Assembly: GCA_963383645.1 (NCBI GenBank)
Contig: OY726578.1
Coordinates: 26,066,523 to 26,130,522, forward strand
Length of the DNA stretch: 64,000 nt
Origin: Muscardinus avellanarius
Lineage: Eukaryota > Chordata > Mammalia > Rodentia > Gliridae
Reading direction: 5' to 3'
The stretch's first letter is position 1. Each line of letters opens with the position of its first letter. Shown piece by piece: positions 30,684 to 41,484 of this stretch. Made by a program: the position numbers and the translations under genes. The notes under the pieces were generated by a model. It was not told the origin of the DNA. It searched no databases and worked only from the letters and a program-made list of their open reading frames with translations.

Positions 30684-30701
30684 CTCAGCCAACACACCAA
30701 A
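30684..30701 (-). promoter_or_regulatory. Candidate tRNA primer-binding site
   Basis: The minus-strand sequence just after the 5' LTR reads TTTGGTGTGTTGGCTGAG. It starts two bases after the LTR with the usual TGG. I could not assign the primer tRNA by eye. Confidence 0.6.
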
Positions 30702-31184
30702 TGTAAGACCCCCGCCGAGGGGAGACCCTCAATCAACCTCGGGATAAGCGATGTCAAGTACCACGAGAGACTTTATTTTCCTTGATGCAAAAGCAAAAGG
30801 TAAAAGTTTATTAAGGAGCCAGTGCACTGGGGCCGACTCGTATAGGAGTTCGGCCCCGAGCAACTGAAAGTGTGGATATTTATAGGGAAAAGACCACCAG
30901 TTGGGGGGGGGGTAGGGGTTTGGGCCAGATTGCATGCGTTTACAGAAAATTACAGAATCATTTGAAAAGTACATTCTGTAGTCAGGTGTTAGATAAGATA
31001 CCAAGTGTAGTCAGTAAGCTTCCGGGTCAAGGCGCTCTGACCCAGTCAGTGTAGATAAGATGGGGTGGGCTTATCGCATATTTTACATTCCTAAGCTGTG
31101 AGCTGCAGTAAAATATATTTTTCTTTTTAACTATTAGCTGGCTGCTAGGGGTTTATGATTTTTTCTTCTAAATGGAGCCTTTCA
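30702..31184 (-). repeat. 5' LTR of the ERV
   Basis: Same structure as 23576-24060, with TATAAATA at 30877-30884 (reverse complement) and the GGGGCCGA/TCGGCCCC stem at 30829-30857. It is followed by GGAA at 31185-31188. Differences from the 3' LTR include C/T, T/C, T/G and A/G changes scattered along the length. Confidence 0.9.
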
Positions 31185-31188
31185 GGAA

Positions 31189-31640
31189 CACATGGCAAGA
31201 ACATCATCAACACAGGAGGTCCCTTGGTCTTGGACCCTTAGAAACTTGAACCCAAGCCAGACATGGGGGTGCACACCTCCACCACAGCAAGCTGTTTTCT
31301 TCTGAATCCAGCATTCTCAGCCTCCCCACAGCTCACCTCCATGTCCACCAGGTTTGGAGGTCACCAAGGCTCTGCCAAAGAATTCACAATCACCCTTGAG
31401 ATAATGAGCACTACCACACCTTAGCCTCTCCCCTGGACTGTCCTTCCAAATTCCCTGAGCTGTTGAGACAGAGGACATTGGCAGATCATCAGACAGGCCA
31501 GGCAAATTCAGATCTGACAGCAAAGTTTCTTCTCTGCTCTGCTGGGCAGCTGTGCAGTTGCTCAGAAGAGGATGACCCCTGACAACCAGGGAGTTTACAC
31601 AAAAGATCAGCATTATCTCTGTACAGCAGAAAATCAACTC
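31189..31640. other. No gene recognised
   Basis: Unique sequence right of the ERV, continuous with the pre-insertion sequence left of 23572. A minus-strand frame at 31317-31637 has no family signature. Confidence 0.45.
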
Positions 31641-31990
31641 GGCAATACCTCAGCTCTCCTCACTTCCTTCCACTTACTTGTCCCACTCACCTGTCATGAG
31701 CCAGCAAGCTAGCTATCTGTGCTTTTTAGGAGAGAAAGGCATTGCAAAGGCCTCAAGGGCCGTTCTCACTCTTGAGGTGCTCCATATCCACCCTTGAAAA
31801 TGGATCCCCACTTTTTCTAAATAAAACCTCTGTTTTTTCCTCTGAGTGGCATGTGCTGAAATTCTTTTCAACATGGAAGCCAAGGACCCCAAGGGTTCTG
31901 AGGCAAGTTTTCCATTCACACACCTGGGAACCCCACAGGACTCTCCATGGAACTAATGTGTTTTCCTGAGTCATAAAAAATTTGGCAACA
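31640..31990 (+). mobile_element. LTR-like fragment (plus orientation)
   Basis: An AATAAAACCTC poly(A)-signal context lies at about 31820. The block 31800-31890 matches the reverse complement of 8520-8600. The two regions are probably copies of one LTR family; ends are not defined. Confidence 0.4.
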
Positions 31991-32074
31991 CACAAGGAGG
32001 ATTCAAACACATTAACATTGGTGAGTCTACTAAAATAATTATTTTTATGTTTATGAATTTTCTTTTCTTTTTTT

Positions 32075-32277
32075 GCGGGTCTGGGGATGGAACCCTGGGG
32101 CAATTGACCTCCAAGCTACACCCCCTGCCCTATTTTTTATTCTTTATTTTGAAACCAGGTCTCACTGAGTTGCAGAGGGCCTCACTAAGTAGCTGAGGCT
32201 GTCCGCGAACCGCGATCCTCCAGTCTCAGCCTCCCAAATGCTGGGATTACAAGTGTGCGCCACCACGCCCTGCTTGT
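32075..32277 (-). repeat. B1-dID SINE
   Basis: Full minus-strand copy, GGTCTGGGGATGGAACCC to CACCACGCCCTGC. Confidence 0.9.
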
Positions 32278-33160
32278 TTATGAATTTTCTACCTATGTGT
32301 ATGCATTACTTGTTTGTGTCTCTCTGTGTGTGTGTACATGTGTGTGTTTGTGATGTTGTCCTCATAGACCTGGTGAGAGTCTCTGAACTCAAGTGGCACA
32401 CAACTTGAATGGTCCCTCTCTTCATTTTTACTCCCTTTTCCTCCATTCCAGGACCTCTTATAGGCTTTTTCATTGTCAGTGTAAATATTGCTTCTAAACT
32501 CAACAACTAGCTATGAAACTTATAGATTTTTTTCTGTTTTTCTGTATCTCTCTCCCATTTTCTGAACAAACCCATTTTCTCTTTGAAAATGAGTGCTTAC
32601 AAGTAACAAAAACAGGGACCACCCTTTTAGGCTAACACACTCTGTTCTTAGGTTAGAATAAACTTGTTGCTTCTCCAGAAAAACCCACATGAGAGAATTG
32701 GTCTAGAGTTTTCACAGTTGGCTAAGTCTGAGGTGCTTCTGTGACACATGTTTATGGGAACTGACTCCAAAAAAATACATAGGCACTACCTTTATTTAAA
32801 CACTCAGACCTGACACAAACTGTTGATTCCCTAAGACTGTGTTATAATGTAAGCTCTAAACTATCTTTGTCGAATTGCCTTGTCTTATGCTCCAGCTAAG
32901 CCGGTCCACATATGAAGTTATTGTTGATGAGGAGGACGCTTCATTATTTTACCTTAACTAAAGTTTGTTCATGCATTTTCTCTCATATGTGTACTTAATA
33001 TTTGGGGAAAATCAGTAAATCTGAGTCTATTTTAAATGGGTAGAGCAAAGGAAAAAATTTTCTCTTTGTCTTGCTTCTTGCTTTGATTAAGAAAAAAATT
33101 ACCCTGCTCATATTATTTAATTAAAAGAGAAAAGCTTCACCTACAAGTAACAGAAAATGT
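32278..33160. other. No gene recognised
   Basis: AT-rich unique sequence with no convincing open frame or repeat. Confidence 0.5.
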
Positions 33161-33189
33161 TTGTTTGTTTGTTTGTTTATTTATTTATT

Positions 33190-33375
33190 TAGTGGTACTG
33201 GGGTTCCTGGAAACCCTTCTACCTCTGGGCTACACTCCCAGACCTATTTTTTATTTTTTTAAATTTGGAAACATGGTCTCTTAAACCAGAGAGGCTGGCT
33301 TTAAACCTGTGGGATTCTCCTGTCTCCACCTCCCAAGCACGGGGATTACAAGCCTGCACCATCATGACCAGCAAG
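33190..33375 (-). repeat. B1-dID SINE, variant subtype, after a (TTTG/TTTA)n tail
   Basis: The minus-strand copy begins GGTACTGGGGTTCCTGGAAA and ends before CACCATCATGACC. The TTTGTTTG/TTTATTTA run at 33162-33189 is its expanded tail. Confidence 0.85.
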
Positions 33376-33476
33376 AAAATGTTTATTTAAAGTTTGCTTT
33401 GTTTTATTAAAAAACCATGCTAAAATGCATTTATCCTTCCTAGTCAAAGGAAAGAAATGCCAAATATACATACATG

Positions 33477-33479
<3 letters not shown>

Positions 33480-33526
<47 letters not shown>

Positions 33527-33582
33527 CATCTGGTTAACAACTAAACTTATCTTACCAAAGAAATATCCTCAAATACACACAG

Positions 33583-33624
<42 letters not shown>

Positions 33625-33628
33625 ACAC
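33480..33628. repeat. Two (CA)n microsatellites
   Basis: CA runs at 33480-33522 and 33585-33628 are separated by about 60 bp of unique sequence. Confidence 0.95.
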
Positions 33629-33730
33629 AAAGACATCAGCAAATCACCTTTGGTATGCTTATAAAGGAGGTTATATATTTTAAAAGAACTCAAGAAAATT
33701 ACTTGGAATAGAATCTCACAGATAGTTTTT

Positions 33731-33742
33731 AAAAAACTTTTT
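33731..33742 (+). repeat. Probable target-site duplication of the DPY19L2 retrocopy (left)
   Basis: AAAAAACTTTTT here and again at 37519-37530. It is of low complexity, so the duplication is probable and not proven. It lies directly before a poly(T) run that would be the tail of the retrocopy. Confidence 0.55.
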
Positions 33743-36700
33743 GTTTTTTTTATCTTCAAAAATTTTAATTATTTAACATACATAGTACAGGAAAATAACA
33801 AAAAATCCATATTAAAATATTATGTGCACAGAACTTTTTATAGTTAATACAACTCAATATACAACGTGTTTCTTCAGTTTGATGTTAGATATTTTGTCTC
33901 TTTTCCTTCTTTGCTCCATACAGTAAAACAAATTATTTGACAATGCTAAAATAAACAAAATGTTTCGTATCTGTATTAAGTTGAAAAACAAGTTTACTGG
34001 GTCTTCTACATCTGATTGCCTTCCTACTATTAGTGAACTAATCCAACCTACCTACTGTCATTTTTGTTATTACAAATATAGCGGGTCAAGAACATGAGGG
34101 ATGTATAAGTATAAAAACTCAAAGATGATTAACTTAGAGTAGATACACATTGAAGTACTACAGATTTAACATATTTAATATTTACAAAGCACAGAGAAAG
34201 TGGTATTTTTGCCTTTAGCAACTGTATCTTCAAGATAATTGCCTCTTTTCAAAGCATTATTGTTGGGTACATTTTACTGGGGAGAGGATTTATAAAACCT
34301 GACCTTCCTCTTCCAAAACCAAAAATGAATGAAAACTTAAAAATATGCATTATAAAAGATGGTGGCTAGAAAAAGTTTTGTAAAAGATGGTGACTATGTC
34401 TAGTAAGCCTCAGGGCCATCAGGATGAAAGGCCTCTGCTTTGTTCAAGATCTAGCATTAAAAACCTCATTTGATAAATGTAACTGGATTTTGTTTTCTGA
34501 ATATGATTAACCCCCAAATTTGGTTACCATGCAAACTATCATTTTACCTGGATATTAAAAGAAAAACCACTGATTCTAACAGATTAATGCCTGTTGTTGA
34601 GCTCTGGTTGAGAACTAATCAGTGGAAAATACTTATCTGGTTGGGTAAATAAATTTCTTGAAATTCAAATGTTATATAAAATAGACTTCTTTTCTTTTTT
34701 TTTAAAAAAGCTTTAAGATTATTTAAGGCTTTTCCTGAGGGGTAGTAAAAGGAAAAAATAACCCACCTGAAAAGACAAATGGTTAGTTTCCTCTCAGAGG
34801 AAAAGTGGTTGTCATCAGCACCAGTTCACAGCCTGTGTTCTCCCATTTAAGTGGTTTCAGGGGGTCTGTTACACCTGGTAGTAGAGAAAATCTGAAGCAT
34901 TCACCTAGTTAACAAAGGACTTACATATCCTTGATTTATTAAATTTCACTGTTTTTACATATAATTTTCTTTAAAACTAAGATGAACATTTTATGCACTA
35001 TGAAATGATTTAATAATTTATATTACAAGCTTAATAAGACACTGACATTCAATGAAAAACAGTGAATTTGCCTTTAATAATCAAAATAAATCATTTTATT
35101 AATGTATTTTCAAGTGTCTCTTATTAAAGCTTGTGATTTTATTACTGAAAATAAGGCAAAAGGCATTTGTTTTCAATGTATGTCTTGCACCACAGAATCC
35201 TGGGTAGCCTCGCTCTCAGTTAACCCTCAGCACTCTGTACATGCTATTCTGAAACACTGGTGAAGTAGGGCCTGGCGTCCTTGAGCAGGATGCTGCACAG
35301 GGGTGGGTTGGCTGCGTTGGAAGGGTCTTCCACATCCCAGATTTCAAGCATGCTACAACCAGGCCAGTTCGGGTATTATATTTGATCCATTGGATAAGTT
35401 CTTCCTGAGGCAAATTATTAAATTCTCCTATTATGCTCCATTGATTGTGGAGGTTTGCAAAACCTTGTATTGACATCACTGTCAGAATCCCAAAGATAAC
35501 ATTCTCAAAATGAACTCTGCAAAAAAGCCATTCAAAGAGCCTCCGTGAGCAGATCAAGGAAGCCATAACACACATATGTGGTGTCAAGAACAGCTTCAGC
35601 CTCATAACTAAAATGGCAAGGGCAGTAAAGGCCAACAACTGCAATGTGTGAAAAACCAGCTCACCACGTTCAAGAAGCTGTTTTCTTAGATAAGTCTTTG
35701 TAGATAAGACACATAAAATATCACAGTCTTTCTAAAGATAAAATAAGCAATCACCATAACAACTGGAAGCAGTAATGTCTTTGTGTATCTCAGTGGAGTT
35801 GCTTGCTCCATGGAGTCAAATTCAGGAGCACAAGTGTATATTAAGGTATCAAAATCAGTATACCCTAAGATTCTGGCAGCTATAAGGTCACTCGGGTGAA
35901 TATGGTCTGAAACTCCTAAGATTTTGGATGTCAGAAATTTCAGAATAATTGTTCCACCCCACCAAGCACAACCTTGAATTAACCAAAAGTTGAGTTCAGA
36001 CACTCCCAATTTCTGAATTTTATTTCTCTTTAGAATTATTGCCCACGTCATTAACAAAGATGAAGAGTTATAAGAAGACAAGTACATTGGATTTCCAAAC
36101 ATCAAAATGAAACGAGAGAACTGAAATAATATTCATGTAAATGATCTTCTGAAATTTGTTTGGTTCAATGTATCCCACAAGGTACATGGGAAATAATGAG
36201 GCTATCTGTGTAAAAAGTATAAACTGAGCAAACTGCCAGGGAAGCATAAACGCGATGTTGGAAAGGCAGAGGACGATGTAATGTCTTCCAAAATTGTTCG
36301 AGCTGAGAATCACCGTTAAGATATACATCTGAAGTACAAGGAACGGATATGAGAAACTTTCACGGAGAGGCGGTGTCCACATCACACGGGTGGCCTCTCC
36401 ACGGTTGAAAAAGTAGCACAGTACTGTAATGAGACCTCCTAATTGAGTCCCACTCAAATATGCACCATATATGAAGAACAATCCCATCATTAGTCCATTT
36501 AAAATAAAAATAACACCAATGTAAAAGCAAGCAGGATCTCCCAATCCTTCACAGCTCCGAACTTCATTAAGAGGTTCTATTCTGGTCACATTCCAGCAGG
36601 TCTTGGCTTGTAGCCCAAAAAAGTTCATCATTCCCATGAACATGCGATACCAGTAGGCTATGACTACCTCTGGATAAAGATGAAAGCGTTTCGCTGTATT

Positions 36701-37517
36701 AATTACAAGGGGGTATTCAGTAAGCCTGTCGTTCATAATCATCCACAGTCCTTCCAGAAATGAAGGTGCTTCAATAATGGTCTTGAAGTAAGAATAATAA
36801 AGTCCCATTTCGGTGCGGAAAGTCATCTCTCGTTCCAAGGATGAGAGGTGAGAAAAATGCCGGTCATTTTCGAAAAGTGTTATTAAATGCATCCAGTGCC
36901 AAATCCCCACAAAGGCAGCTATGCTGAAGGTGACCTTGTTCGAGGCCCGGCGGGTCTGCAGCGCTCGCACCTTTTGGCAGAGCGGCTCCATGACACAGTA
37001 GAGGTAATGGAAGCGGCCGAAGACAAAGGACCTGGTGACCTCTTCCAGATGCAAACACTTCTGCGCGCTCACGTTTCGGATCCTCCGCAGCGAGTAATCC
37101 CGGGCTCCTCCGGGCAGGTTCCTGCCTCCTAAGAGGGAAAGCATCCGCGGCGCCCGGGCTGCTCCGCCGCCTTCCGCAGCGCGCCCTCCATCTCTGGCTC
37201 CCCGGCTCCCGCGGGGCGGCGCCGCCGCTTCACCTGCATGCTGCGCCAAGACTGAGCCGGCTCCGGACACGCGTCTTGGACTTTATTTCTCGTTTGCCCG
37301 ACCATCTTCTTCTCATAGTCCCTTTCCGGGTGGAGCTGGGTCACTCGAGGGCGCGGGCCCAACCCGCTCTCAGCAACGTGCGGAGGGCCCGGCCGGCCTC
37401 CCAGCATCAACTACTGGTCCAGGGCCGTTGCCGGCCGCAAGGTCGTCATGGCGACGGCGGACCCCGGCGCACCGGCTGGCAGAGGGCGCTGTCTCGAGGG
37501 TCCGCGCGCACAGCTCC
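33743..37517 (-). pseudogene. DPY19L2: DPY19L2 processed pseudogene (retrocopy), minus strand
   Basis: An intronless copy of DPY19L2, a multi-pass inner-nuclear-membrane protein of spermatids needed for acrosome attachment and related to the DPY19 C-mannosyltransferases. The reading runs from a CpG-rich 5' end (about 37517) to a TGA at 35216-35218, then a probable 1.47-kb 3' UTR to a poly(T) run at 33744-33751. Recognisable blocks include [30 protein letters not shown] and [15 protein letters not shown]. About 340 codons downstream of the N-terminal region are uninterrupted. It is disabled by a shift near the N-terminus (about 37130-37160), shifts near 36100 and 35700, and an internal deletion of about 80 codons at about 35370, with the frame regained near 35262. 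Absence of all introns and a putative flanking duplication fit L1-mediated retroposition. The symbol names the parent gene. Confidence 0.9.
36940..37517 (-). other. CpG-rich 5' end of the DPY19L2 retrocopy
   Basis: GC-rich sequence with many intact CpG dinucleotides covers the former 5' UTR and N-terminal coding part. The N-terminal frame ([12 protein letters not shown] to about 37135) and the downstream frame overlap in different phases, pointing to an early frameshift. Keeping so many CpGs in a dead copy suggests youth, or that the parental CpG island stayed unmethylated. Confidence 0.65.
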
Positions 37518-37531
37518 AAAAAAACTTTTTT

Positions 37532-38235
37532 ATTTGTATGCATTTTTCTGTAGGGGCTGATAAAGCCACCTGACTTAAGAACCGAGAGCTGGCTTGGAGA
37601 ATATGGTATGGGCTAATAGAGCACCCTGAAATTGCATAATGATGTCAAGGATCCTGGAATCATCAATTTTCAGTTGATTGAGCTGTATATTTTCTTAGCA
37701 GGGATGCTGGCTATAAGTGGATTTATAGTGGAGACAGACACCGATTTGATTCTGATAGTCTTTTTGTTTTGTCTTGTTTCAAAATCCTAGTTGTGTGTGA
37801 GTGTTTGTGTGTGTGTGTGTGTGTGTGTGTTGTGTTTTCTTTTCTCTGTTGTTTTTAAAAATAACTAAAAATATCCTAAATGTACATGGAGATTGACAAG
37901 ATCATGGGTATTTCTACTTTTATCTCTAAAAATATCACACCCTTGAAAGTATATTACATAATTGAAATTGTTTGAAAGTAATGGGAAACATGAAAGTGAG
38001 ACTCATTTTTTTCTCTAGCATAGTCTGAGAGAGATAAAATAAAATATGGACTATGCATTTTAACAATATAAGCTATTTGACCTGTTCTGGAAGCAAGGAA
38101 AGTATACAAAAGTCTTATATACTAAATACTAAATAAATGTATATGCTTATATACATTTTATGGCCTTTTATGTAAACCAAAGTTATATTACATGTAAGTT
38201 TTTCTATACACACACTGCCCTTAAATAAAAAAGGG
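37532..38235. other. No gene recognised; (TG)n at 37803-37832
   Basis: AT-rich sequence between the retrocopy and the ERV remnant. It might contain a decayed LTR of the ERV that follows, but I see no TATA/poly(A)/terminal structure that proves it. Confidence 0.4.
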
Positions 38236-38239
38236 ATGA

Positions 38240-38907
38240 GCCAGACCCAATTGAAGATTTATTAAGTGCCACAAATCGGTCTCCTCCAGTGCCTACAGCT
38301 ACAACTGTAGCACCAAGAGATTCCTCAGATGCTTCTAAAAGAAAATGCTGTAAGCTCTACAGGTTCTTCTACTCTCTTTTACCCATCAACTTCCCCCTTC
38401 ACACCACCTCTTTATAAGCCCAGTTATCCTCCACTGTCACAGAAACTCATGCCTTTTTGTATGACTAAGAGTGGCACATCTTATTATCCAACTGCCTTCA
38501 AATATATGTCCTTTCAGGAGGTGGCAGATGGGGAGCAAAATACATTGATTACAGGAATCATTCCTGTTCTCATGACTGAGATAGTCCAGTGTAAAAAAAT
38601 AGGACAATTTTAAGGATCTTGATAATTTACAAATGGATTTCAGAACCTGGCTCATATGTTTGATCTAAGGTAGATAAAATTTTATGTAATCAATTCTACT
38701 TGCTGCCCCCTTGAAGAAAAAACTTATCAACACGAAGCAGCAAAAACCTGTAGTAATAGATGTTATGCCTGAGACCATATGCAACTATAGGGGAAGATAC
38801 TGTCCCTGATCAAACCCTACCTCGAACAATCAAAGCTTAAAAATAAAAATACATGGTCTGATTTCATTGACACAATGAGGAGATATATAAGTAAGTCAGT
38901 TAATTAT
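38240..38907 (+). pseudogene. Old ERV gag remnant, 5' part
   Basis: A proline- and serine-rich stretch (linker-like) is followed by capsid-like sequence with many stops. It is continuous with the gag sequence after 41485 once the inserted element is discounted. Gag would form the virus core, but this copy is dead. Gamma-type (ERV1) is inferred from layout and the nucleocapsid motifs downstream. Confidence 0.55.
38892..38907 (+). repeat. Target-site duplication, left (composite element copy B)
   Basis: TAAGTCAGTTAATTAT, repeated exactly at 41469-41484. Confidence 0.92.
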
Positions 38908-41468
38908 TTTTTTTTAATTTTATTTTATTGGTGCACTGTATTCATACATCATAGTGGGATACAAACTTTTGTAGACATACATGCACACATCGCCCAGTCA
39001 GCCCCCACCCGATCCCCACCCCATTCTCTCCACATCCCTCCCTCCCATGCTTGGCTTAGTGGTTGACATCTAGTATTATAGCAATTTATCCAAAATTAAA
39101 AATGATAATCTCACATAACAGTTTCATTTGTCTGATACCAAGCTTTTGATGACTTAAAGATAACATTTCAATATTTCTTTTTGCTTTCTTTCTTACCAGA
39201 GAATATTTTTTTCTTTTTTTTTTAGGTGAAACTATCATATATTTATTTTTCAGAAAAAAATCTATCCTGATATGGAATATGGACTCTAGATACCCAAAAC
39301 AATCTCGAAGCAAAAACAAAGCTAGAAGATGTATATTTTCTGATTTCAAACCATATAAAGCTACAATAATTGAAACAGTGTAGTACTGTTCTAAAGGCAG
39401 ATATATAGACCATTGGAGTTAAATACAAGCCTAGAGCTAACTTCTTCCCTATATTGTCAAGTTATTTTTGACAAGGTTTCCACGAAGATTTGGTGGTGGA
39501 AATAATAATCTTTTAACTAAATATTGTTGAAAAATAATAATTACATGGAAAAGAATAAAATTGGACCCTTACCTAATCCCACATACAAGTATTAACTCAA
39601 ACTAGATAAAAGACCTAAATATAAATCTTAAGACTATAAACTTTTAGGAGAAAATCTGGGTCATAAAACCTCACAACATTGAAATTGGCAGTGATTTCTT
39701 GGATATGATTTCAATGGCACAGGCAACAGAAGAATATACAAACTCCCTAAAAAATAAAAGAAAATATTGTATATCCAAAGACAATGTAAACAGAGTTAAA
39801 GTTACTAATAGAATTGGATAAAATATTTCCAAATGCTATATCTGAAGGTATATTAATATTCCAACTAGAAATCCTAAAAATTAACAACAATAAAGGCAAA
39901 CAATACAATTTAGAGGTAGGTAAAAGACTAACATAAATAACGAATCTCCACAGATAACCAATCTTAGTTGTCTGTTGGATGGAAACTCTTGTTTCTCTGG
40001 TTCTGGTGTGTGTTACCTATTTCTTCTTTGTAGTTAATCTCTTTGAGTATTTTCTCTAGCGCTGGTTTTGAAGACATAAATTCCTTCAGTTTCTGTTTGT
40101 CATGGAAGCTTCTTATTTCTCCATCTAATTTGATAGAAAGTTTTGCTGGATAGGAAATTTTTGGCTGGAAGTTGTTTTCTTTCAGAGTTTGGAATATGTT
40201 ACTCCAAGCCCTTCTGGCTCTCATGACTTGGTTTGGGAAGTCTAGAGTGATTCTAATTGGTTTGCCTCTGAATGTCACTTGGCCCTTTGTTTTTGTTGCC
40301 TTTAAGATTCTCTGCTTGGCTTCCACATTGGTCATTTTGACAATTATATGGCGTGGGGATCCTCTTCTCGGATCCTGTCTAAAGGGAGTTCTATAAGTTT
40401 CCTGGATCTATGTATCAACCTCTTGCTCTATATTTGGAAAATTTTCTGCTATTACTTCCTTGAAGAGATTGTTGATCCCTTTGGTATCACTTTCTTTTCC
40501 CTCCTCTATTCCAATTATTCTTAGGTTAGCTCTCTTAAGATGGGCCCATATTTCTTCAATGTCAGATTCCTGCTGTTGGATATCTTTTTCTAGATTAGAA
40601 ACTATGCATTCATTTTTGGATTGCTCATCTTCTAAGAGCGAGATTCTGTTCTCCATGTGTTCTAATCGGTTGTTTGTGCTTTGAATTGAGGCCTTTACTT
40701 CATTAATTGCATCCTTTATCTCTTTTTGGCTCTCTCTGAGTTCTTTTCGAAGCACCTCTATTATTTCTACAGTTATTTTCCTGATTTGATCTTCTAGAAA
40801 TCTCTGATTTTCTGTTTTATCAGGTTCTGATGTTGTGGGGTTGTGCACATTCATTACTTCAGTGTTATTCCTCTTTCCCATGATTTCGGAGGTTTGTGCC
40901 TTCTCTGGGTTCTTCCCTTGGGTCACTATGGCTTCACTTAAGGTGCTCTGGATCTCGAGTCTGTATTATCTCAGACCCTACTACTCCTTTACTGGGTTGT
41001 ATCACAGAGTCTCCGACCCAGGGAGTCGATAGAGGCTGCTTTAAACTATGGGGGGTGCCAGGTTGCACGCTCTCCTATGGTGTGATATCTCTGCCACCAC
41101 CACTCCCTCACTGGGTCAAGTCCCAGGAGGCACAATACTGGGATTTCTCCTCTGTGGACCGCAATTTGACTCACTGTTCTTGAGTACGTAGATGTAGCTG
41201 TACTGGACTCAGTGAATTCACTGCTGCTGCCGCCGCCGGTGGCAATATGGCGCCTCTGCCATGCCCTCAGCCATGAGGCTGGTGTATTTTTTCTTCTCTG
41301 GTTTTGATTTCCACTCTGAATCCCTGCAGCGTGTGCTGAGCTCAGCCACTGGGAGCTTTAAATGCTGTCTGCACCGAAAGATCCCGCCTGGCTGTTCCGC
41401 ATCGGCTCACCTCGGCTTGCTGTAGCCGTCCGCTGAGTTCGCCGCTGCCGCCGGCAGTATGGCACTGC
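38908..41468 (-). mobile_element. ORF1-only L1-derived composite element, copy B (minus strand)
   Basis: A 2,561-bp insertion into ERV gag with a perfect 16-bp target duplication and a T-rich (minus-strand A) tail at the left end. From right to left: partial 5' UTR, ORF1 (40926-39964), antisense L1 ORF2 segment, then the same 3' tail with CAGTGCACCAATAAAATAAA as in copy A. The 5' end matches a point near 14948 of copy A, so copy B is 5'-truncated by about 340 bp, typical of LINE insertion. Junctions between parts are the same in both copies. Confidence 0.88.
39964..40926 (-). pseudogene. L1 ORF1 (ORF1p), copy B, one internal stop
   Basis: The frame starts MTQGKNPEKAQTSE, or more likely at the internal MGKRNN. 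It runs through the coiled coil (LEHMENRISLLEDEQSKNE), the RNA-recognition-like core (NLRIIGIEEGKE) and the C-terminal domain (KGQVTFRGKPIRITLDF; PAKLSIKLDGEIRSFHDKQ) to a natural end FHPTDN. The only break I see is a TAG at about 40408-40410 between the core and the preceding region, where copy A has a glutamine codon. The length of about 320 codons is normal for ORF1p. The C-terminus is complete, so absence of ORF2 downstream is a true structural feature and not a truncation within ORF1. Confidence 0.88.
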
Positions 41469-41484
41469 TAAGTCAGTTAATTAT
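41469..41484 (+). repeat. Target-site duplication, right (composite element copy B)
   Basis: Exact 16-bp repeat of 38892-38907. Confidence 0.92.

Larger units (their letters stand above)
29544..30701 (-). other. ERV 5' leader (between 5' LTR and gag)
   Basis: Over 1.1 kb of non-coding sequence, A-rich on the plus strand, lies between the 5' LTR and gag. In a retrovirus this holds the primer-binding site and packaging signal. The T-arm-like repeats at 30212-30460 are inside it. Confidence 0.6.
23576..31184 (-). mobile_element. Defective gammaretrovirus-like ERV, complete with both LTRs
   Basis: A 7.6-kb provirus on the minus strand flanked by GGAA. The LTRs (485 and 483 bp) differ at roughly eight substitutions plus the length of a G run, which indicates a recent insertion. 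In transcription order it has: 5' LTR (30702-31184), leader, gag remnant, about 4.6 kb of largely non-coding AT-rich sequence, an env transmembrane tail, a polypurine tract and the 3' LTR. No pol motif (reverse transcriptase, RNase H or integrase) was found, so it would depend on a helper. Its organisation resembles non-autonomous ERVs such as mouse VL30 or ETn by analogy only. Confidence 0.85.

Noticed and set aside
35216..37270. Functional intronless DPY19L2 gene
   Set aside because: Several frameshifts and an internal deletion of about 80 codons disrupt the frame.
37276..37560. Plus-strand open frame over the DPY19L2 CpG-rich end
   Set aside because: It is the antisense of the 5' UTR and N-terminus, open because of GC richness.
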